This document shows positions 14,576-23,988 of a DNA stretch of 64,000 nucleotides, piece after piece. Within the stretch, counting starts at the first letter, position 1. Every line of letters begins with the position of its first letter. A program made the position numbers and the translations under genes. This DNA comes from Brevibacterium yomogidense (GTDB taxonomy: Bacteria; Actinomycetota; Actinomycetes; Actinomycetales; Brevibacteriaceae). Where the stretch lies: assembly GCF_900163715.1 (NCBI RefSeq), contig NZ_FWFF01000014.1, positions 1-64,000 on the forward strand, in the 5' to 3' direction. Below the pieces are notes generated by a model. That model was not told the origin of the DNA. It did not search any database and was given only the letters and a program-made list of their open reading frames with translations.

Positions 14576-15916
14576 GTGAACGTGAGCACATCAGTCGGAT
14601 CAGGCATCAGAGGACGCACGTCGGCGGAGATCGCTGCGAGCGTGCGCGGACTCGTCGACCGGGGCGTCTTGACGCCCGGAGACGGGCTGCCGCCTGTACG
14701 GGCGCTCGCAGACGAGCTGGGCGTCAATCGGAACACAGTCGTCTCCGCGTACGGCGTGCTGGGCCGCACCGGAGTCGTCGAATCGCTGGGACGGGCGGGC
14801 ACTCGGATCACTGACCGGGCGCGCGTGCCGCAGGAAGGGTACGCCTCCACGGATTCGCTCCGCGACCTCGCGAGCGGCAATCCGGACCCGGCGCTGATCC
14901 CGGACCCCACGCGTGCGCTCCAGACCGCTGGCGGTCGTCCCATCCTCTACGGCGAGCCGGTGATCGATCCCGGGCTGGAGGCCTGGGCGCGTGCGTGGAT
15001 GGAGCCGGACGCTCCCGGGAACTTCGGCCTCACGGTCACGAGCGGTGCGGTCGACGCCGTGGAGCGCCTGCTCGCCCAGGTCCTCACCCGCGATGATGCG
15101 GTGGCGCTCGAGGACCCCTGCTTCCTCGCAAGCATCCACACGGTGCGTCTGGGCGGCTACCGCGCAGTGCCCGTTCCGGTCGACGAGGAGGGGATGACGG
15201 TCGAGGGGCTCCGCGCGGCGCTCGCGCAGGGAGTGCGCGCGATCGTCTGCACGCCGCGGGCCCAGAACCCGACGGGAGCGTCGCGGTCGTTGGAGCGCGC
15301 GGAGAGCCTGAGGCGGGTCCTCGCCGACCACCCGTACGTCCTCGTGATCGAGGACGACTACTTCTCGCTGCTGTCGCAGCGGCCGTTCCACCCGATCGTG
15401 GGGCCCGAGCACCGTCGGTGGGCGCTCGTGCGGTCCCTGTCCAAGTTCATCGGCCCTGATATCGCCGTCGCGCTCGTCGCCTCCGACGCAGAGACCGCGA
15501 ACCGTCTGGCGATGCGGCTGAGTCCCGGGACCACGTGGGTGAGCCACCTGCTCCAGCGCATCGCCCACGCGCTCCTGACCGACGATGCTGCACGTGCGCA
15601 GATCCAGCGCGCGGGTGCTCACTACGCGCAGCGCAATGCGGACTTCGCCGCGCACCTCGCCGAGCACGGGGTGCTCGCGCAGCCCGGCGACGGACTCAGT
15701 GCGTGGGTTCCGGTGGGTGCGCCCGCGCAGCAGGTCCAGGAAGGGCTCGCTCGGCGCGGATGGCGGGTGCGGCCCGGTGACGAGTTCCGCTTCGCGGACT
15801 CCTCGGCCGTCTCCCATCGACTGCGCATCACCGTGCATGCGCTCTCCGACGCCGAGGCCGCGGCCCTGGCCGTTGACCTCGCCTGCGCTGTGGCTGAGGC
15901 ACGCGCCCGCGGGTGA
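14576..15916 (+). CDS. pdxR: MocR/GntR-type regulator PdxR
   Basis: A 446-residue regulator with an N-terminal GntR winged helix (about residues 8-75, GVNRNTVVSAYGVLGRTGVV) fused to a fold-type I aminotransferase domain. The PLP-binding lysine is in VRSLSKFIG, at about residue 290, and NPTGAS and EDDYF supply other cofactor contacts. PdxR proteins sense PLP and activate pdxS/pdxT. It is divergent from pdxS across two palindromes. GTG 14576 and GTG 14582 are both possible starts; no Shine-Dalgarno is visible, so a short or absent leader is likely. Confidence 0.92.
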   Translation: MNVSTSVGSGIRGRTSAEIAASVRGLVDRGVLTPGDGLPPVRALADELGVNRNTVVSAYGVLGRTGVVESLGRAGTRITDRARVPQEGYASTDSLRDLASGNPDPALIPDPTRALQTAGGRPILYGEPVIDPGLEAWARAWMEPDAPGNFGLTVTSGAVDAVERLLAQVLTRDDAVALEDPCFLASIHTVRLGGYRAVPVPVDEEGMTVEGLRAALAQGVRAIVCTPRAQNPTGASRSLERAESLRRVLADHPYVLVIEDDYFSLLSQRPFHPIVGPEHRRWALVRSLSKFIGPDIAVALVASDAETANRLAMRLSPGTTWVSHLLQRIAHALLTDDAARAQIQRAGAHYAQRNADFAAHLAEHGVLAQPGDGLSAWVPVGAPAQQVQEGLARRGWRVRPGDEFRFADSSAVSHRLRITVHALSDAEAAALAVDLACAVAEARARG

Positions 15917-16061
15917 AATTCCGCGCGTGAGGCAGTCGACTGGGTGAATTTCTGCTTACTATGAGGTGCACATGCAGTGAATGCCGAGCAACGGCATGAT
16001 TGCCGCCGCCCTCCGCACTGAGCGCCGGGCGACGTGACGACCCTCGAACACAAGGCAGTCA
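15917..16061 (+). promoter_or_regulatory. Region upstream of the PiT phosphate transporter
   Basis: GGGTGAAATT (15911-15920) and GGGTGAATTT (15942-15951) are related decamers 31 bp apart, the first overlapping the pdxR stop. TACTAT (15957-15962) is a -10 candidate but no good -35 is seen. Phosphate-responsive control is possible but not shown. Confidence 0.35.
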
Positions 16062-17267
16062 GTGGAACTCCTCACCCTCACAGTCGTGCTGGTCATAGCA
16101 CTCGCACTGTTCTTCGACTTCACCAATGGCTTCCATGACACCGCGAACGCGATGGCGACGCCCATCGCGACGGGTGCGCTGAAGCCCAAGACGGCGGTCG
16201 CCCTCGCCGCGATCCTCAACCTCATCGGCGCGCTCCTGTCCACCGAGGTGGCGAAGACCGTGTCCGGCGGGATCCTCCACGAGGACCGGATCAGCGGCGA
16301 CATCTTCCCGTTCGTGATCTTCGCCGGACTGATCGGCGCGATCTTCTGGAACATGCTCACGTGGCTGTTGGGGCTCCCCTCCAGCTCGTCCCACGCCCTC
16401 TTCGGCGGGCTGCTGGGCGCCGCGATCGTGGGCATCGGGTTCTCCGCCGTCAACGTGGCAGGCGTCCTGTCGAAGATCATCTTGCCGGCCCTGCTGTCGC
16501 CGCTGACCGCGGCGCTCATCGCGTTCCTCTGCACCAAGATCGCCTACCGCATGACCCGTCGCTACGACGGCAAGCCCAACGGGCGGGACGGGTTCCGGCG
16601 GGGACAGATCTTCACGTCCTCCCTCGTCGCCCTGGCGCACGGGACCAACGACGCGCAGAAGACGATGGGCGTGATCACGCTCGTGCTCATCACCGCCGGC
16701 TGGCAGTCCGCTGCTCACCACGAACCGCAGCTGTGGGTCGTCCTGTCGTGTGCCATCACGATCGCGCTCGGCACCTACATGGGCGGCTGGCGGATCATCC
16801 GGACGCTCGGCAAGGGACTCACCGAAGTCCGGCCTGCGCAGGGCTTCGCGGCGGAGACGTCCACGGGGGCGACGATCCTCGTGTCGTCGGCTCTGGGCTT
16901 CGCCCTTTCGACCACCCAGGTGGCGTCCGGTTCAGTCATCGGCTCCGGTCTGGGGCGTCGGGGCTCGAAGGTGCAGTGGTCGACCGCCGGCAAGATCGTC
17001 TCCGGATGGCTCCTCACCCTTCCCGCGGCCGGCCTCGTGGGAGGCCTCGCCACGGTCGTCATCATGGTGGTCGGGCCCTGGGGCCTGCTCATCGACACCG
17101 CGGTGTTCGGCGGCGTGGTCCTGTGGCTCTACATCCGCTCGCTCGCTCACCGAGTGGACCACGCGAATGCATTCAGCGACGTCGCTGAGTCAGGACGCGC
17201 GGTCGACATCAAGGCGAAGAAGTCCGCGGGAGCCGACGCCCCCGACGATGCTCGTGAGGGGAACTGA
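16062..17267 (+). CDS. PiT family inorganic phosphate transporter
   Basis: A 401-residue membrane protein with about ten transmembrane helices and the two inverted PD001131-type signatures of PiT carriers: FDFTNGFHDTANAMATPI near residue 15 and ALAHGTNDAQKTMGVI near residue 190. It takes up metal-phosphate with protons or sodium and is the low-affinity phosphate route. The GTG start at 16062 lies at the front of the first helix. A small two-helix membrane protein begins 2 bp after its stop, and a DUF1345 protein follows; the three look like one operon. Confidence 0.93.
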   Translation: MELLTLTVVLVIALALFFDFTNGFHDTANAMATPIATGALKPKTAVALAAILNLIGALLSTEVAKTVSGGILHEDRISGDIFPFVIFAGLIGAIFWNMLTWLLGLPSSSSHALFGGLLGAAIVGIGFSAVNVAGVLSKIILPALLSPLTAALIAFLCTKIAYRMTRRYDGKPNGRDGFRRGQIFTSSLVALAHGTNDAQKTMGVITLVLITAGWQSAAHHEPQLWVVLSCAITIALGTYMGGWRIIRTLGKGLTEVRPAQGFAAETSTGATILVSSALGFALSTTQVASGSVIGSGLGRRGSKVQWSTAGKIVSGWLLTLPAAGLVGGLATVVIMVVGPWGLLIDTAVFGGVVLWLYIRSLAHRVDHANAFSDVAESGRAVDIKAKKSAGADAPDDAREGN

Positions 17268-17269
17268 CC

Positions 17270-17596
17270 ATGCAGATCGAATGGATCGCCTTCCTCGAAG
17301 TCTTCGCTGTAGCGCTCGGCTGCGCCGCGATCGTCGTGACGTTCTACGCACTGGGGCTGCGACTGCTCGTGTCAGGCGGCCGGGCTCCCGTCGTGCCGCC
17401 GGCCGAATTCCCCGACGCGATCGCCGTGAGGTCTGACAAGCAGGCCGCGAAGATCGAGAAGAAGGCGGCGAAGGCCGCGCTGAGGACGCCCCTGACGCGG
17501 GGGCAGGAGAGCACACGGCTCGGAGCCGCTTACATCTGCTTCGGGATCTGTGCGGTCGCGGTGCTGAGCGCGGTGCTCTATCTCGTGCTGTACTGA
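17270..17596 (+). CDS. Small two-helix membrane protein accompanying PiT
   Basis: A 108-residue protein with one transmembrane helix at about 8-35 and another at about 82-107. They are joined by a charged Lys/Ala-rich stretch (KQAAKIEKKAAKAALR) that is probably a cytoplasmic helix. I do not recognise a named family, but such a gene behind a PiT carrier is common in actinobacteria. The 2-bp gap after PiT implies coupled translation and perhaps an accessory subunit. Confidence 0.7.
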   Translation: MQIEWIAFLEVFAVALGCAAIVVTFYALGLRLLVSGGRAPVVPPAEFPDAIAVRSDKQAAKIEKKAAKAALRTPLTRGQESTRLGAAYICFGICAVAVLSAVLYLVLY

Positions 17597-17600
17597 TCCG

Positions 17601-18347
17601 ATGAACGAGCAGGCCATGACGCGGGCGCCCCTCCTCTCGAGCGACTACACCCGGCAGAGCCTCGCGGGCGTCGGGAGCCTCGTCCTCACCGCCACGGTGC
17701 TCCTCCCCAGTCAGGTCGAGGCCGTGCGGCACGCACAGGCGGTCCACGGGGACGCCGGCTGGGTGGGCGCCTACGTCGGCGCCGAGTTTCCCCTCCTCTA
17801 CCTCGTCTTCTGGGTCGCGTTCTCCGGCATCTACTGCTTCTACACGCACGTCGTCTTCACCGGCCTCGATTCGCCCGAGCTCCATGAGATCTGCGGGCGC
17901 CAGTACCGGGCGCCGGCCCGCTGGTGGCATTCGATCGTCGGAAGCACCAGTGCGGAATCGTGGACGATCTCCGCGGCCAGCGTGGCCTCGGCTCTGACGA
18001 TCCTCATCGCGACGACAGGACAGCTGCGCGGATCGATCTTCATGATCATGCTGGGCTTCTGCGCGGTCGCCGGATCCTGGGCGATCATGGCCTACTCGTT
18101 CGCCCTCCGCTACGCGCGGATCCGCGCGTCCGGGCAGCGGATGGACGTTCCTGTGGAGGATGCGCCCGTCTTCGCGGACTTCCTGACCCATTCGGTCCTC
18201 GCCTCCACGATGACCGGTGGCCATGCGCGCCTTCACACCCGTGAGGCGTGGACCGCACAGCGGTCTCACACGCTGCTGGCCTTCGCGTTCAACACCGTCA
18301 TCGTGGCGATGTCGGTGACTCTGCTGTTCGGCCGCTTCGCCGTCTGA
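17601..18347 (+). CDS. DUF1345 family membrane protein
   Basis: A 248-residue integral membrane protein with about five helices. The C-terminal pattern, FADFLTHSVLASTMTGGHARLHTREAW interrupted by polar turns and then LLAFAFNTVIVAMSVTLLFG, matches the DUF1345 family, whose function is unknown. It begins 4 bp after the small PiT-associated gene and so probably belongs to that operon. ATG 17601 lacks a good ribosome site; ATG 17616, five codons on, is an alternative. Confidence 0.75.
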   Translation: MNEQAMTRAPLLSSDYTRQSLAGVGSLVLTATVLLPSQVEAVRHAQAVHGDAGWVGAYVGAEFPLLYLVFWVAFSGIYCFYTHVVFTGLDSPELHEICGRQYRAPARWWHSIVGSTSAESWTISAASVASALTILIATTGQLRGSIFMIMLGFCAVAGSWAIMAYSFALRYARIRASGQRMDVPVEDAPVFADFLTHSVLASTMTGGHARLHTREAWTAQRSHTLLAFAFNTVIVAMSVTLLFGRFAV

Positions 18348-18396
18348 GTCCCCGGACTGGATCCCTGGGGCCTGGCCTCGACGAACGCGCCGCCCG

Positions 18397-20016
18397 TCAC
18401 CCTCGGGTGATCGATGCGTGCGTGGCCAACGCCTGCTGGTCCGTCATCGACGCGACGTAGTCGAGGATCGCACGTGACCGTCCCTGGCGTCGCAGGGCCG
18501 CGTCGCCTATGTCTCCGGTCAGCAGGTCCGGACGGCGACCGTGCAGCTCGAAGACGGCCTGGGTCGTCCCGTCGACCCATTCCAGCAGACGACGCGGTGC
18601 GCGGCCGTGGTCGTGCGGGTCGTCGAGCCACGCGTCGAAGCCCCGGACCAGGTCCTCGAGCACGCGGGCCTGGCCCCTCTGCGCCTGCGCGATGTCCGGC
18701 AGGTCGAGCACGAACCGCGCGTGGACGAACTTCAGCACGAGGACCTCGTGCCAGGCACGCTGCTCCAGATGCACGTGACCGCCGCGCACATGGGGTCGCG
18801 CCTCCACCACCACGGCGCTGCGCAGGCGCTCGATCCAGCGGCGGGTGAACGAGGAGACCGCGCGCTCGGCCTCGACGCCCCCGTCGTAGGGCCGGGTCAG
18901 CAGATCGTCGCCCAGCTCGGCGCTGATGCGCTCCACCGCGTCTGCGAAGCACTCCCGATCCGCGATCCACGGATCCTTCGTCTTCGCTCGTCGCCACAGC
19001 AGTTCGAGTGAGACGCCGGGTACGCGCCACTGCGGATCGAGCTCCACCGTGCTCCCGTCGCGGAATCCACCGGAGTCCCTGAGCCAGGCGTGGAACTCGC
19101 CTGCGACCGGTGCGTGCTGGAGGACACCCGCACGGACGAAGTCATCGAGGTCGTGGACGGCGTAGGCGATGTCGTCCGCGAGGTCCATGATCGCGCAGTC
19201 GACGGTCTGCGCCCCGTGCTCGAGGTGCGGGAACGCCGTGCGGACCTCATCCATCTCCTCGGCCTCGAGCGCGTAGGCGGAGAACTTGACGGCCCCGCGG
19301 ACCGGATCGAGGCCCACCCCGCGGGGCCGCTCCTCGGCAGGCATCCGCTCTGCATCGATTCCCGCCCACATGCCGCGTGTCCATGGATACTTCAGCACTG
19401 AGGCGCGGACCGACGCGGTGAGGTTCACCCCGGGGAAGTCGAGCCCCAGCGTGTCGAGGGTCGTGAGGATGCGGAAGGTCTGCGCGTTGCCCTCGAAGCC
19501 CTCGTCCAGCCCCAGCTCCGTCGAGGCGAGTCGGTCGAGGACCCGTTCGCCGAGGTGGCCGAACGGCGGGTGCCCGAGGTCGTGGGCGTGCGCAGCCGCC
19601 TGCGAGACGATCGTGTCGCACCCGCCCAGGTGGGCAAGAGTGCGACCCACCTCATCGTCGGTCCGTGCGCGACCCGCGGCATACTCGCGATGCACGGACA
19701 GTCGCGCGGCGAGGTTCGCCGCGATGACGCGCGCGACCGCACTGACCTTGAGCGAATGCGTGAGTCGGTTGTGCATGACCGGACCCACGCCGGACTGCGG
19801 CACCACCTGGGTCACGGCCGACAGGCGACCGAAGTACGGAGAGAACCTCAGTCGCTCCAGGTCGATCCGATACTCGTGGACCTCTCCGTGGCCGGCCGCG
19901 CCGGGATCGGCGACCTCTTCGACAGCGGAGCGGTGCTGCGAGCGGATGGACTCCGGGTGGCGTCGCTGCAGGCGGCGATCTGCGTGCGGAGCAGGGTGGG
20001 CTGGCACAGCGGTCAT
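18397..20016 (-). CDS. dGTPase-like HD-domain triphosphohydrolase (second copy)
   Basis: A 539-residue HD-superfamily protein related to deoxyguanosine triphosphate triphosphohydrolase. The order of motifs is RFSPYFGRLSAVTQV, HNRLTHSLKVS, the metal-binding HAHDLGHPPFGHLGE, GFEGNAQTFR, YPWTRG and MDLADDIAYAVHD, all typical of dGTPases. It is about 110 residues longer than the other copy at 39411-40700, mainly through an N-terminal extension and central insertions. It would hydrolyse dNTPs to deoxynucleoside and tripolyphosphate. Its ATG (20016) abuts the stop of the luciferase-like gene (20017), so the two are co-translated. Confidence 0.88.
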   Translation of the reverse strand: MTAVPAHPAPHADRRLQRRHPESIRSQHRSAVEEVADPGAAGHGEVHEYRIDLERLRFSPYFGRLSAVTQVVPQSGVGPVMHNRLTHSLKVSAVARVIAANLAARLSVHREYAAGRARTDDEVGRTLAHLGGCDTIVSQAAAHAHDLGHPPFGHLGERVLDRLASTELGLDEGFEGNAQTFRILTTLDTLGLDFPGVNLTASVRASVLKYPWTRGMWAGIDAERMPAEERPRGVGLDPVRGAVKFSAYALEAEEMDEVRTAFPHLEHGAQTVDCAIMDLADDIAYAVHDLDDFVRAGVLQHAPVAGEFHAWLRDSGGFRDGSTVELDPQWRVPGVSLELLWRRAKTKDPWIADRECFADAVERISAELGDDLLTRPYDGGVEAERAVSSFTRRWIERLRSAVVVEARPHVRGGHVHLEQRAWHEVLVLKFVHARFVLDLPDIAQAQRGQARVLEDLVRGFDAWLDDPHDHGRAPRRLLEWVDGTTQAVFELHGRRPDLLTGDIGDAALRRQGRSRAILDYVASMTDQQALATHASITRG

Positions 20017-21105
20017 TCACACATCACCTCTCCGGATCACCATCTGCCCGAGCAGCCGGTCGCTCAGCTCACCGCCCGCACGATCCGACACGTCACCGGT
20101 GACGAGCAGCTCATCGGCCCCCGTGTACCTCACGATCCGCTGGAGGCGTGCGGCCACCTGCTCCGGTGTGCCGTGCACCGTCGACGCCAGCGCCTGCTCG
20201 ACGCGCCGGGCCTGCTGGGACGAGAGTGCGGCGACGTCCAGGTCCTCAGCCGGGAGCAGGCTGTCGAACGAACCGGTGGAGCGCGAGAGCGCCATCGCCC
20301 ACGCCTCGGGCAGCGCCAGCCGTCGCGCCGCCTCCTCGGTGGGAGCGACCGCGACGGACGCACTTACGATGAGCCGCGGGGCGCTGAACCAGGACGAGGG
20401 CACGAACGCACTGCGATAGGCGGTCGCACCCGGGTGAGACTCGGGTCCACGCGCGTCGGACTCCTCGTCGCCGGCGACTCCACCGGCCGCGCCGGGATCG
20501 ACCGAGGGGCCGCCGAGCACGGCACCCAGCCCGGCCCGGGCAGCGAAGGGGAGGCGGCCGCCACCGGTGAGGAGGTACAGCGGAGTGGGCGCTGCCGGCA
20601 GTGGTCGGAGCGTGACCGCTCCGCGGCCTGAGAGCACATCGGTGAGCTCCTCGACATCGGCCTCGAAGTGCGAGGCCGCGTCGTCGTCCTGTCGGAGCGA
20701 CCAGCGCACAGCGGAGGTGAAGCCCGTGCTCGCGCCCAGTCCCACGTCGACGCGGGACGGGTGGAGCGCCTCGAGTGTGGAGACGGCCTCCGCGATGACG
20801 AACGGTGGATGAGCCGGGACCATGATGCCTCCGGTGCCGACCCTGATCCGCGACGTCGCACCGGCGACGGCGGAGGCGAGCAGAGCGGGTGAGGAGCCCG
20901 CAATGCCCGGAACCGCGTGGTGCTCAGCGACCCACACTCCGCGGAATCCCAGGGCCTCGAGCCGCACCGCGCGGTCGACGACCTCGCGCAGGATGACGTC
21001 GTCCGCCGCACCGCGACGCGTGAGGGCTCTGTCCAGGACGGACAACGGGATTCCCTGGCTGGAGCTCTCCGTGCTCACGGTGCTCTGGGTACTCACGGTG
21101 CTCAC
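20017..21105 (-). CDS. LLM class flavin-dependent oxidoreductase (luciferase-like)
   Basis: A 362-residue TIM-barrel flavin or F420 monooxygenase of the bacterial luciferase-like superfamily. ILREVVDRAVRLEALGFRGVWVAEHHAVPG, in which EHH is characteristic, RIRVGTGGIMVPAHPP and RVDVGLGAS are present. The N-terminus begins with STVSTQSTVSTESS, from short repeats in the DNA, and offers three in-frame GTG starts, so the true start is uncertain. An acidic Gly-rich insert lies near the middle. It is followed immediately by the dGTPase-like gene with no gap. Confidence 0.85.
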   Translation of the reverse strand: MSTVSTQSTVSTESSSQGIPLSVLDRALTRRGAADDVILREVVDRAVRLEALGFRGVWVAEHHAVPGIAGSSPALLASAVAGATSRIRVGTGGIMVPAHPPFVIAEAVSTLEALHPSRVDVGLGASTGFTSAVRWSLRQDDDAASHFEADVEELTDVLSGRGAVTLRPLPAAPTPLYLLTGGGRLPFAARAGLGAVLGGPSVDPGAAGGVAGDEESDARGPESHPGATAYRSAFVPSSWFSAPRLIVSASVAVAPTEEAARRLALPEAWAMALSRSTGSFDSLLPAEDLDVAALSSQQARRVEQALASTVHGTPEQVAARLQRIVRYTGADELLVTGDVSDRAGGELSDRLLGQMVIRRGDV

Positions 21106-21147
21106 GATGCGCAGCGCTGCGGGTACCGGGCAGTCATGCGCCGCACC

Positions 21148-21570
21148 TCACCGCTCCGCCGTGCGCTCTGGCGCGGAGTCGGGGAGCAGCCAACCCAGCA
21201 CCGCGGAGACGACGGCCACGATGATGGCTGCGAGGACCGCGGTCCAGAAGAAGGCGTCGACCTCCAGGACGATGGGTGTGAACTCCGACAGCCACGCCGT
21301 CAGCGCGATCATGAGCGCATTCACGACGATGGAGAAGAGCCCCAGGGTGAGGCACGTGAGAGGAGTCGAGACGAACGCGACGATCGGCTTGACGAAGGCG
21401 TTGACCACGCCGAAGACGACGGCGATCACGAGGTAGGCGACGACGGTGGCGGGACCGTCGCCGATCGCGGAGGCGAGTGCGCCGCTGCCGGAGATCGAGA
21501 GCCCCGGCAGCAGGATCGCGGCTGCCGCGAGTGCAAGCGCGTTGACGATGGTGCGGACGAGGAATCTCAT
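21148..21570 (-). CDS. YvlD/phage-holin-4-2 family membrane protein
   Basis: A 140-residue protein with four transmembrane helices (about 5-25, 42-62, 70-92 and 105-130). The pattern FGVVNAFVKPIVAFVSTPLTCLTLGLFSIVVNALMI, interrupted only by turns, is the hallmark of PF04020-type four-helix proteins. Despite the database name there is no phage context. MRFLVRTIV at 21570 is the natural start, because a helix begins directly and the upstream residues are not conserved in character. The role is probably envelope related. Confidence 0.82.
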   Translation of the reverse strand: MRFLVRTIVNALALAAAAILLPGLSISGSGALASAIGDGPATVVAYLVIAVVFGVVNAFVKPIVAFVSTPLTCLTLGLFSIVVNALMIALTAWLSEFTPIVLEVDAFFWTAVLAAIIVAVVSAVLGWLLPDSAPERTAER

Positions 21571-21605
21571 GGACTCCACTGTACGGAGCGCCGCTGGAAG
21601 AACCC

Positions 21606-21923
21606 TCAGGGGAGGCGGGTGGCCACGTCCTCGATGACCTTCGCCGCCATCGACGCGTTCTTCTTGCCGTCCATGAGTGCGCGCGGTGCCTCCGGAAGGC
21701 CCGTGACCACCAGCTCCAGGCGTGCGCCGCCGGGCTCGTCCAGCACCTGCGCCGTGACGATGTGTCCCCATGAGAAGAGCGACTTGCCCGTCTGGAACGT
21801 CACCGCGCGCGCTCCGTCGTCCGCTTCCAGCAGGTGCCGCGCGCTGTGCGCGCATTCCTGGAGCGCCCGGTAGACGGCTTCCGGTTCCGCAGAGAAGCTG
21901 CGGGTCGATTCCTTCTCGAACAT
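21606..21923 (-). CDS. Small hypothetical protein (SRPBCC-like?)
   Basis: A 105-residue soluble protein that I do not recognise with certainty. The alternation SFSAEPEAVYRALQECAHS, VTFQTGKSLFSWGHIVTAQVL and ARLELVVTGLP resembles the strand and helix order of small START/SRPBCC proteins. It ends in a basic helix (ALMDGKKNASMAAKVIEDVA). An ATG with CGGAG upstream supports the start. It lies 35 bp upstream of the YvlD-like gene on the same strand. Confidence 0.6.
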   Translation of the reverse strand: MFEKESTRSFSAEPEAVYRALQECAHSARHLLEADDGARAVTFQTGKSLFSWGHIVTAQVLDEPGGARLELVVTGLPEAPRALMDGKKNASMAAKVIEDVATRLP

Positions 21924-22123
21924 GGGTGCGCTCCGTGGGTCATCCTTGCGGTGCCTCGTGCGGGACCGCTGCGAGTTCTACGCTACGACACGCGCAGATT
22001 CCCACTCTCGGATCTGTGTTGCGGTCCTGTCACACGCACCCGTCCGCGCAGATCGTGGATCAGCAGTGCGATCCATGCACGGAGGGCGGCACGACCGCGC
22101 GGGATATGCGAGAGTAGCGCCTG

Positions 22124-22153
22124 GATGATCGCCGATGATCGCCGATGATCCCG
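22124..22153 (+). repeat. Decamer tandem repeat before the acyl-CoA synthetase gene
   Basis: GATGATCGCC is repeated in tandem (22124-22133 and 22134-22143), with a third degenerate copy GATGATCCCG at 22144-22153. It ends 9 bp before the Shine-Dalgarno GAGGAGAA of the gene at 22178. The remainder of 21924-22177 shows nothing else. Confidence 0.7.
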
Positions 22154-22177
22154 TGACGACGTGAGGAGAACGAAGAC

Positions 22178-23884
22178 GTGACCGCACAGCCCACCATCCG
22201 CAACCTGTCCTACAGCTCGGGAATCTCAGACGTGCCGCTGCTGGGACTGACGCTCGGCGACAGTCTTGCCGCGGCGACCTCTGTGCACCCCGCCAGAGAC
22301 GCGCTCGTCGATGTCCCATCGGGTCGCCGATGGACGTATGCGCAGCTCGATGAGGACACGAGGGCGCTGGCGGTCGCGCTGCTGGACAGGGGAGTCCAAC
22401 CCGGCGACCGCGTGGGGATCTGGGCGCAGAATGTCCCCGAGTGGACGCTCGTGATGTACGCGGTGGCACGGATCGGCGGGATCCTCGTCAACATCAACCC
22501 CGCGTACCGCGTGCACGAGCTCGAGTACGTGCTGCAGCAGAACGGCACGAAGGTGCTCATCACGCAGGTGGTGGACGCCCACGCGGACTTCCTGGGCATG
22601 TCGAACGAGGCGGCGGGGAAGATCGCCGGCGTCGACGTCATCGCGCTCGACACCGTGCCCGGGCCGCTGGGATCCGACGCGGGTGCGCACATCCGCCCCG
22701 AGCAGTCGTTCGAACGGCTCTGGAACAGCGGCCGGGCCCTGCTGGCCGGCACCGGTGCGCAGTGGGCGACCCGACTGCGCCAGGTCGAGGACGAGGTGTC
22801 GGCCGACGACCCGGTCAACCTCCAGTACACCTCCGGCACGACGGGGTTCCCCAAGGGCGTCACCCTCAGCCACCACAACATCCTCAACAACGGGTTCTCG
22901 ATCGGCGGACTGCTGGGGTACTCGGAGACGGACGTGGTCGTGCTGCCAGTCCCGTTCTTCCATTGCTTCGGCATGGTCATCGGGACGCTCGCGATCGTGT
23001 CGCACGGTGCGTGCGCGGTGATCCCCGCCGCCTCGTTCGACCCGTCCGCGACACTGCGCGCAGTGCAGCAGGAGCGTGCCACGTCTCTGTACGGCGTGCC
23101 GACGATGTTCATCGCAGAGCTGGCGCTGAAGGACTTCGACGACTACGACCTGAGCTCTCTGCGCACGGGGGTCATGGCGGGCTCGACGTGCCCGGTGGAG
23201 GTCATGCGGCAGGTGATCGACCGCATGCACATGTCCGAGGTGGCGATCTGCTACGGGATGACGGAGACCTCGCCGGTCTCCACGATGACCCGCGTCGACG
23301 ATTCCCTGGAGCGTCGGACGGAGACCGTGGGACGCGTCATGCCGCACGTGGAGGTGAAGGTCGTCGATCCCGTGACCGGCCGCACCGTCCCGCGCGGCGT
23401 CAAGGGTGAGATCCTCACCCGCGGGTACTCCGTGATGCTGGGCTACTGGGGTGAGCCGGAGAAGACGGCGGAGGCCATCGACGCCGGGCGCTGGATGCGC
23501 ACCGGTGACCTCGGGATCATGGACGAGGACGGCTACGTCGACGTCACAGGGCGGATCAAGGACATGGTGATCCGCGGCGGCGAGAACATCTACCCGCGGG
23601 AGATCGAGGAGTTCTTCTACCGCCACCCCGGCATCCAGGACATCCAAGTGGTGGGGGTGCCCGACGAGAAGTACGGGGAGGAGCTCATGGCGTGGGTCGT
23701 CACTGCGGAGGGCTATGACAGCCTGACCGCGGACGATCTCCGCGAGTTCGCCCAGGGCCACCTCGCGCACTACAAGATCCCGCGCTACGTGGAGGTCCGG
23801 GACGGATTCCCCATGACCGTGTCCGGGAAGGTCAGGAAGGTGGAGCTCCGCGAGGAGGCCGCACGGCTGGTGGGCACGGCCTGA
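22178..23884 (+). CDS. AMP-binding acyl-CoA synthetase (FadD type)
   Basis: A 568-residue adenylate-forming ligase that activates a fatty or other carboxylic acid to its CoA thioester. The ATP-binding loop [11 protein letters not shown] is at about residue 220, GMTETSP at about 361, [21 protein letters not shown] at about 445 and the C-terminal catalytic lysine segment SGKVRKVEL near 550. The length and [14 protein letters not shown] suit medium- or long-chain acyl-CoA synthetases. The GTG start has GAGGAGAA 10 bp upstream. It converges with the thioesterase gene, the two sharing a strong hairpin. Confidence 0.92.
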   Translation: MTAQPTIRNLSYSSGISDVPLLGLTLGDSLAAATSVHPARDALVDVPSGRRWTYAQLDEDTRALAVALLDRGVQPGDRVGIWAQNVPEWTLVMYAVARIGGILVNINPAYRVHELEYVLQQNGTKVLITQVVDAHADFLGMSNEAAGKIAGVDVIALDTVPGPLGSDAGAHIRPEQSFERLWNSGRALLAGTGAQWATRLRQVEDEVSADDPVNLQYTSGTTGFPKGVTLSHHNILNNGFSIGGLLGYSETDVVVLPVPFFHCFGMVIGTLAIVSHGACAVIPAASFDPSATLRAVQQERATSLYGVPTMFIAELALKDFDDYDLSSLRTGVMAGSTCPVEVMRQVIDRMHMSEVAICYGMTETSPVSTMTRVDDSLERRTETVGRVMPHVEVKVVDPVTGRTVPRGVKGEILTRGYSVMLGYWGEPEKTAEAIDAGRWMRTGDLGIMDEDGYVDVTGRIKDMVIRGGENIYPREIEEFFYRHPGIQDIQVVGVPDEKYGEELMAWVVTAEGYDSLTADDLREFAQGHLAHYKIPRYVEVRDGFPMTVSGKVRKVELREEAARLVGTA

Positions 23885-23920
23885 CTGTCTGCGAGGACAC
23901 CTGAGGACGACGCACGAATG

Positions 23921-23952
23921 GGGCGGGACGGCGCATCTGCGCCGTCCCGCCC
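23921..23952. terminator. Bidirectional terminator hairpin
   Basis: GGGCGGGACGGCGCA (23921-23935) pairs over all 15 bases with TGCGCCGTCCCGCCC (23938-23952). It lies between the convergent acyl-CoA synthetase and thioesterase genes. The downstream tract is only weakly T-rich. Confidence 0.8.
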
Positions 23953-23988
23953 GTTCTGCTCAACAGGACTGTGTGTCCCACAGGTCCG

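Noticed and set aside
21148-21570. Possible prophage remnant, from the phage-holin family name of the encoded protein
   Set aside because: No integrase, capsid, terminase or att-like repeat nearby; the four-helix family is common in chromosomes without phage.
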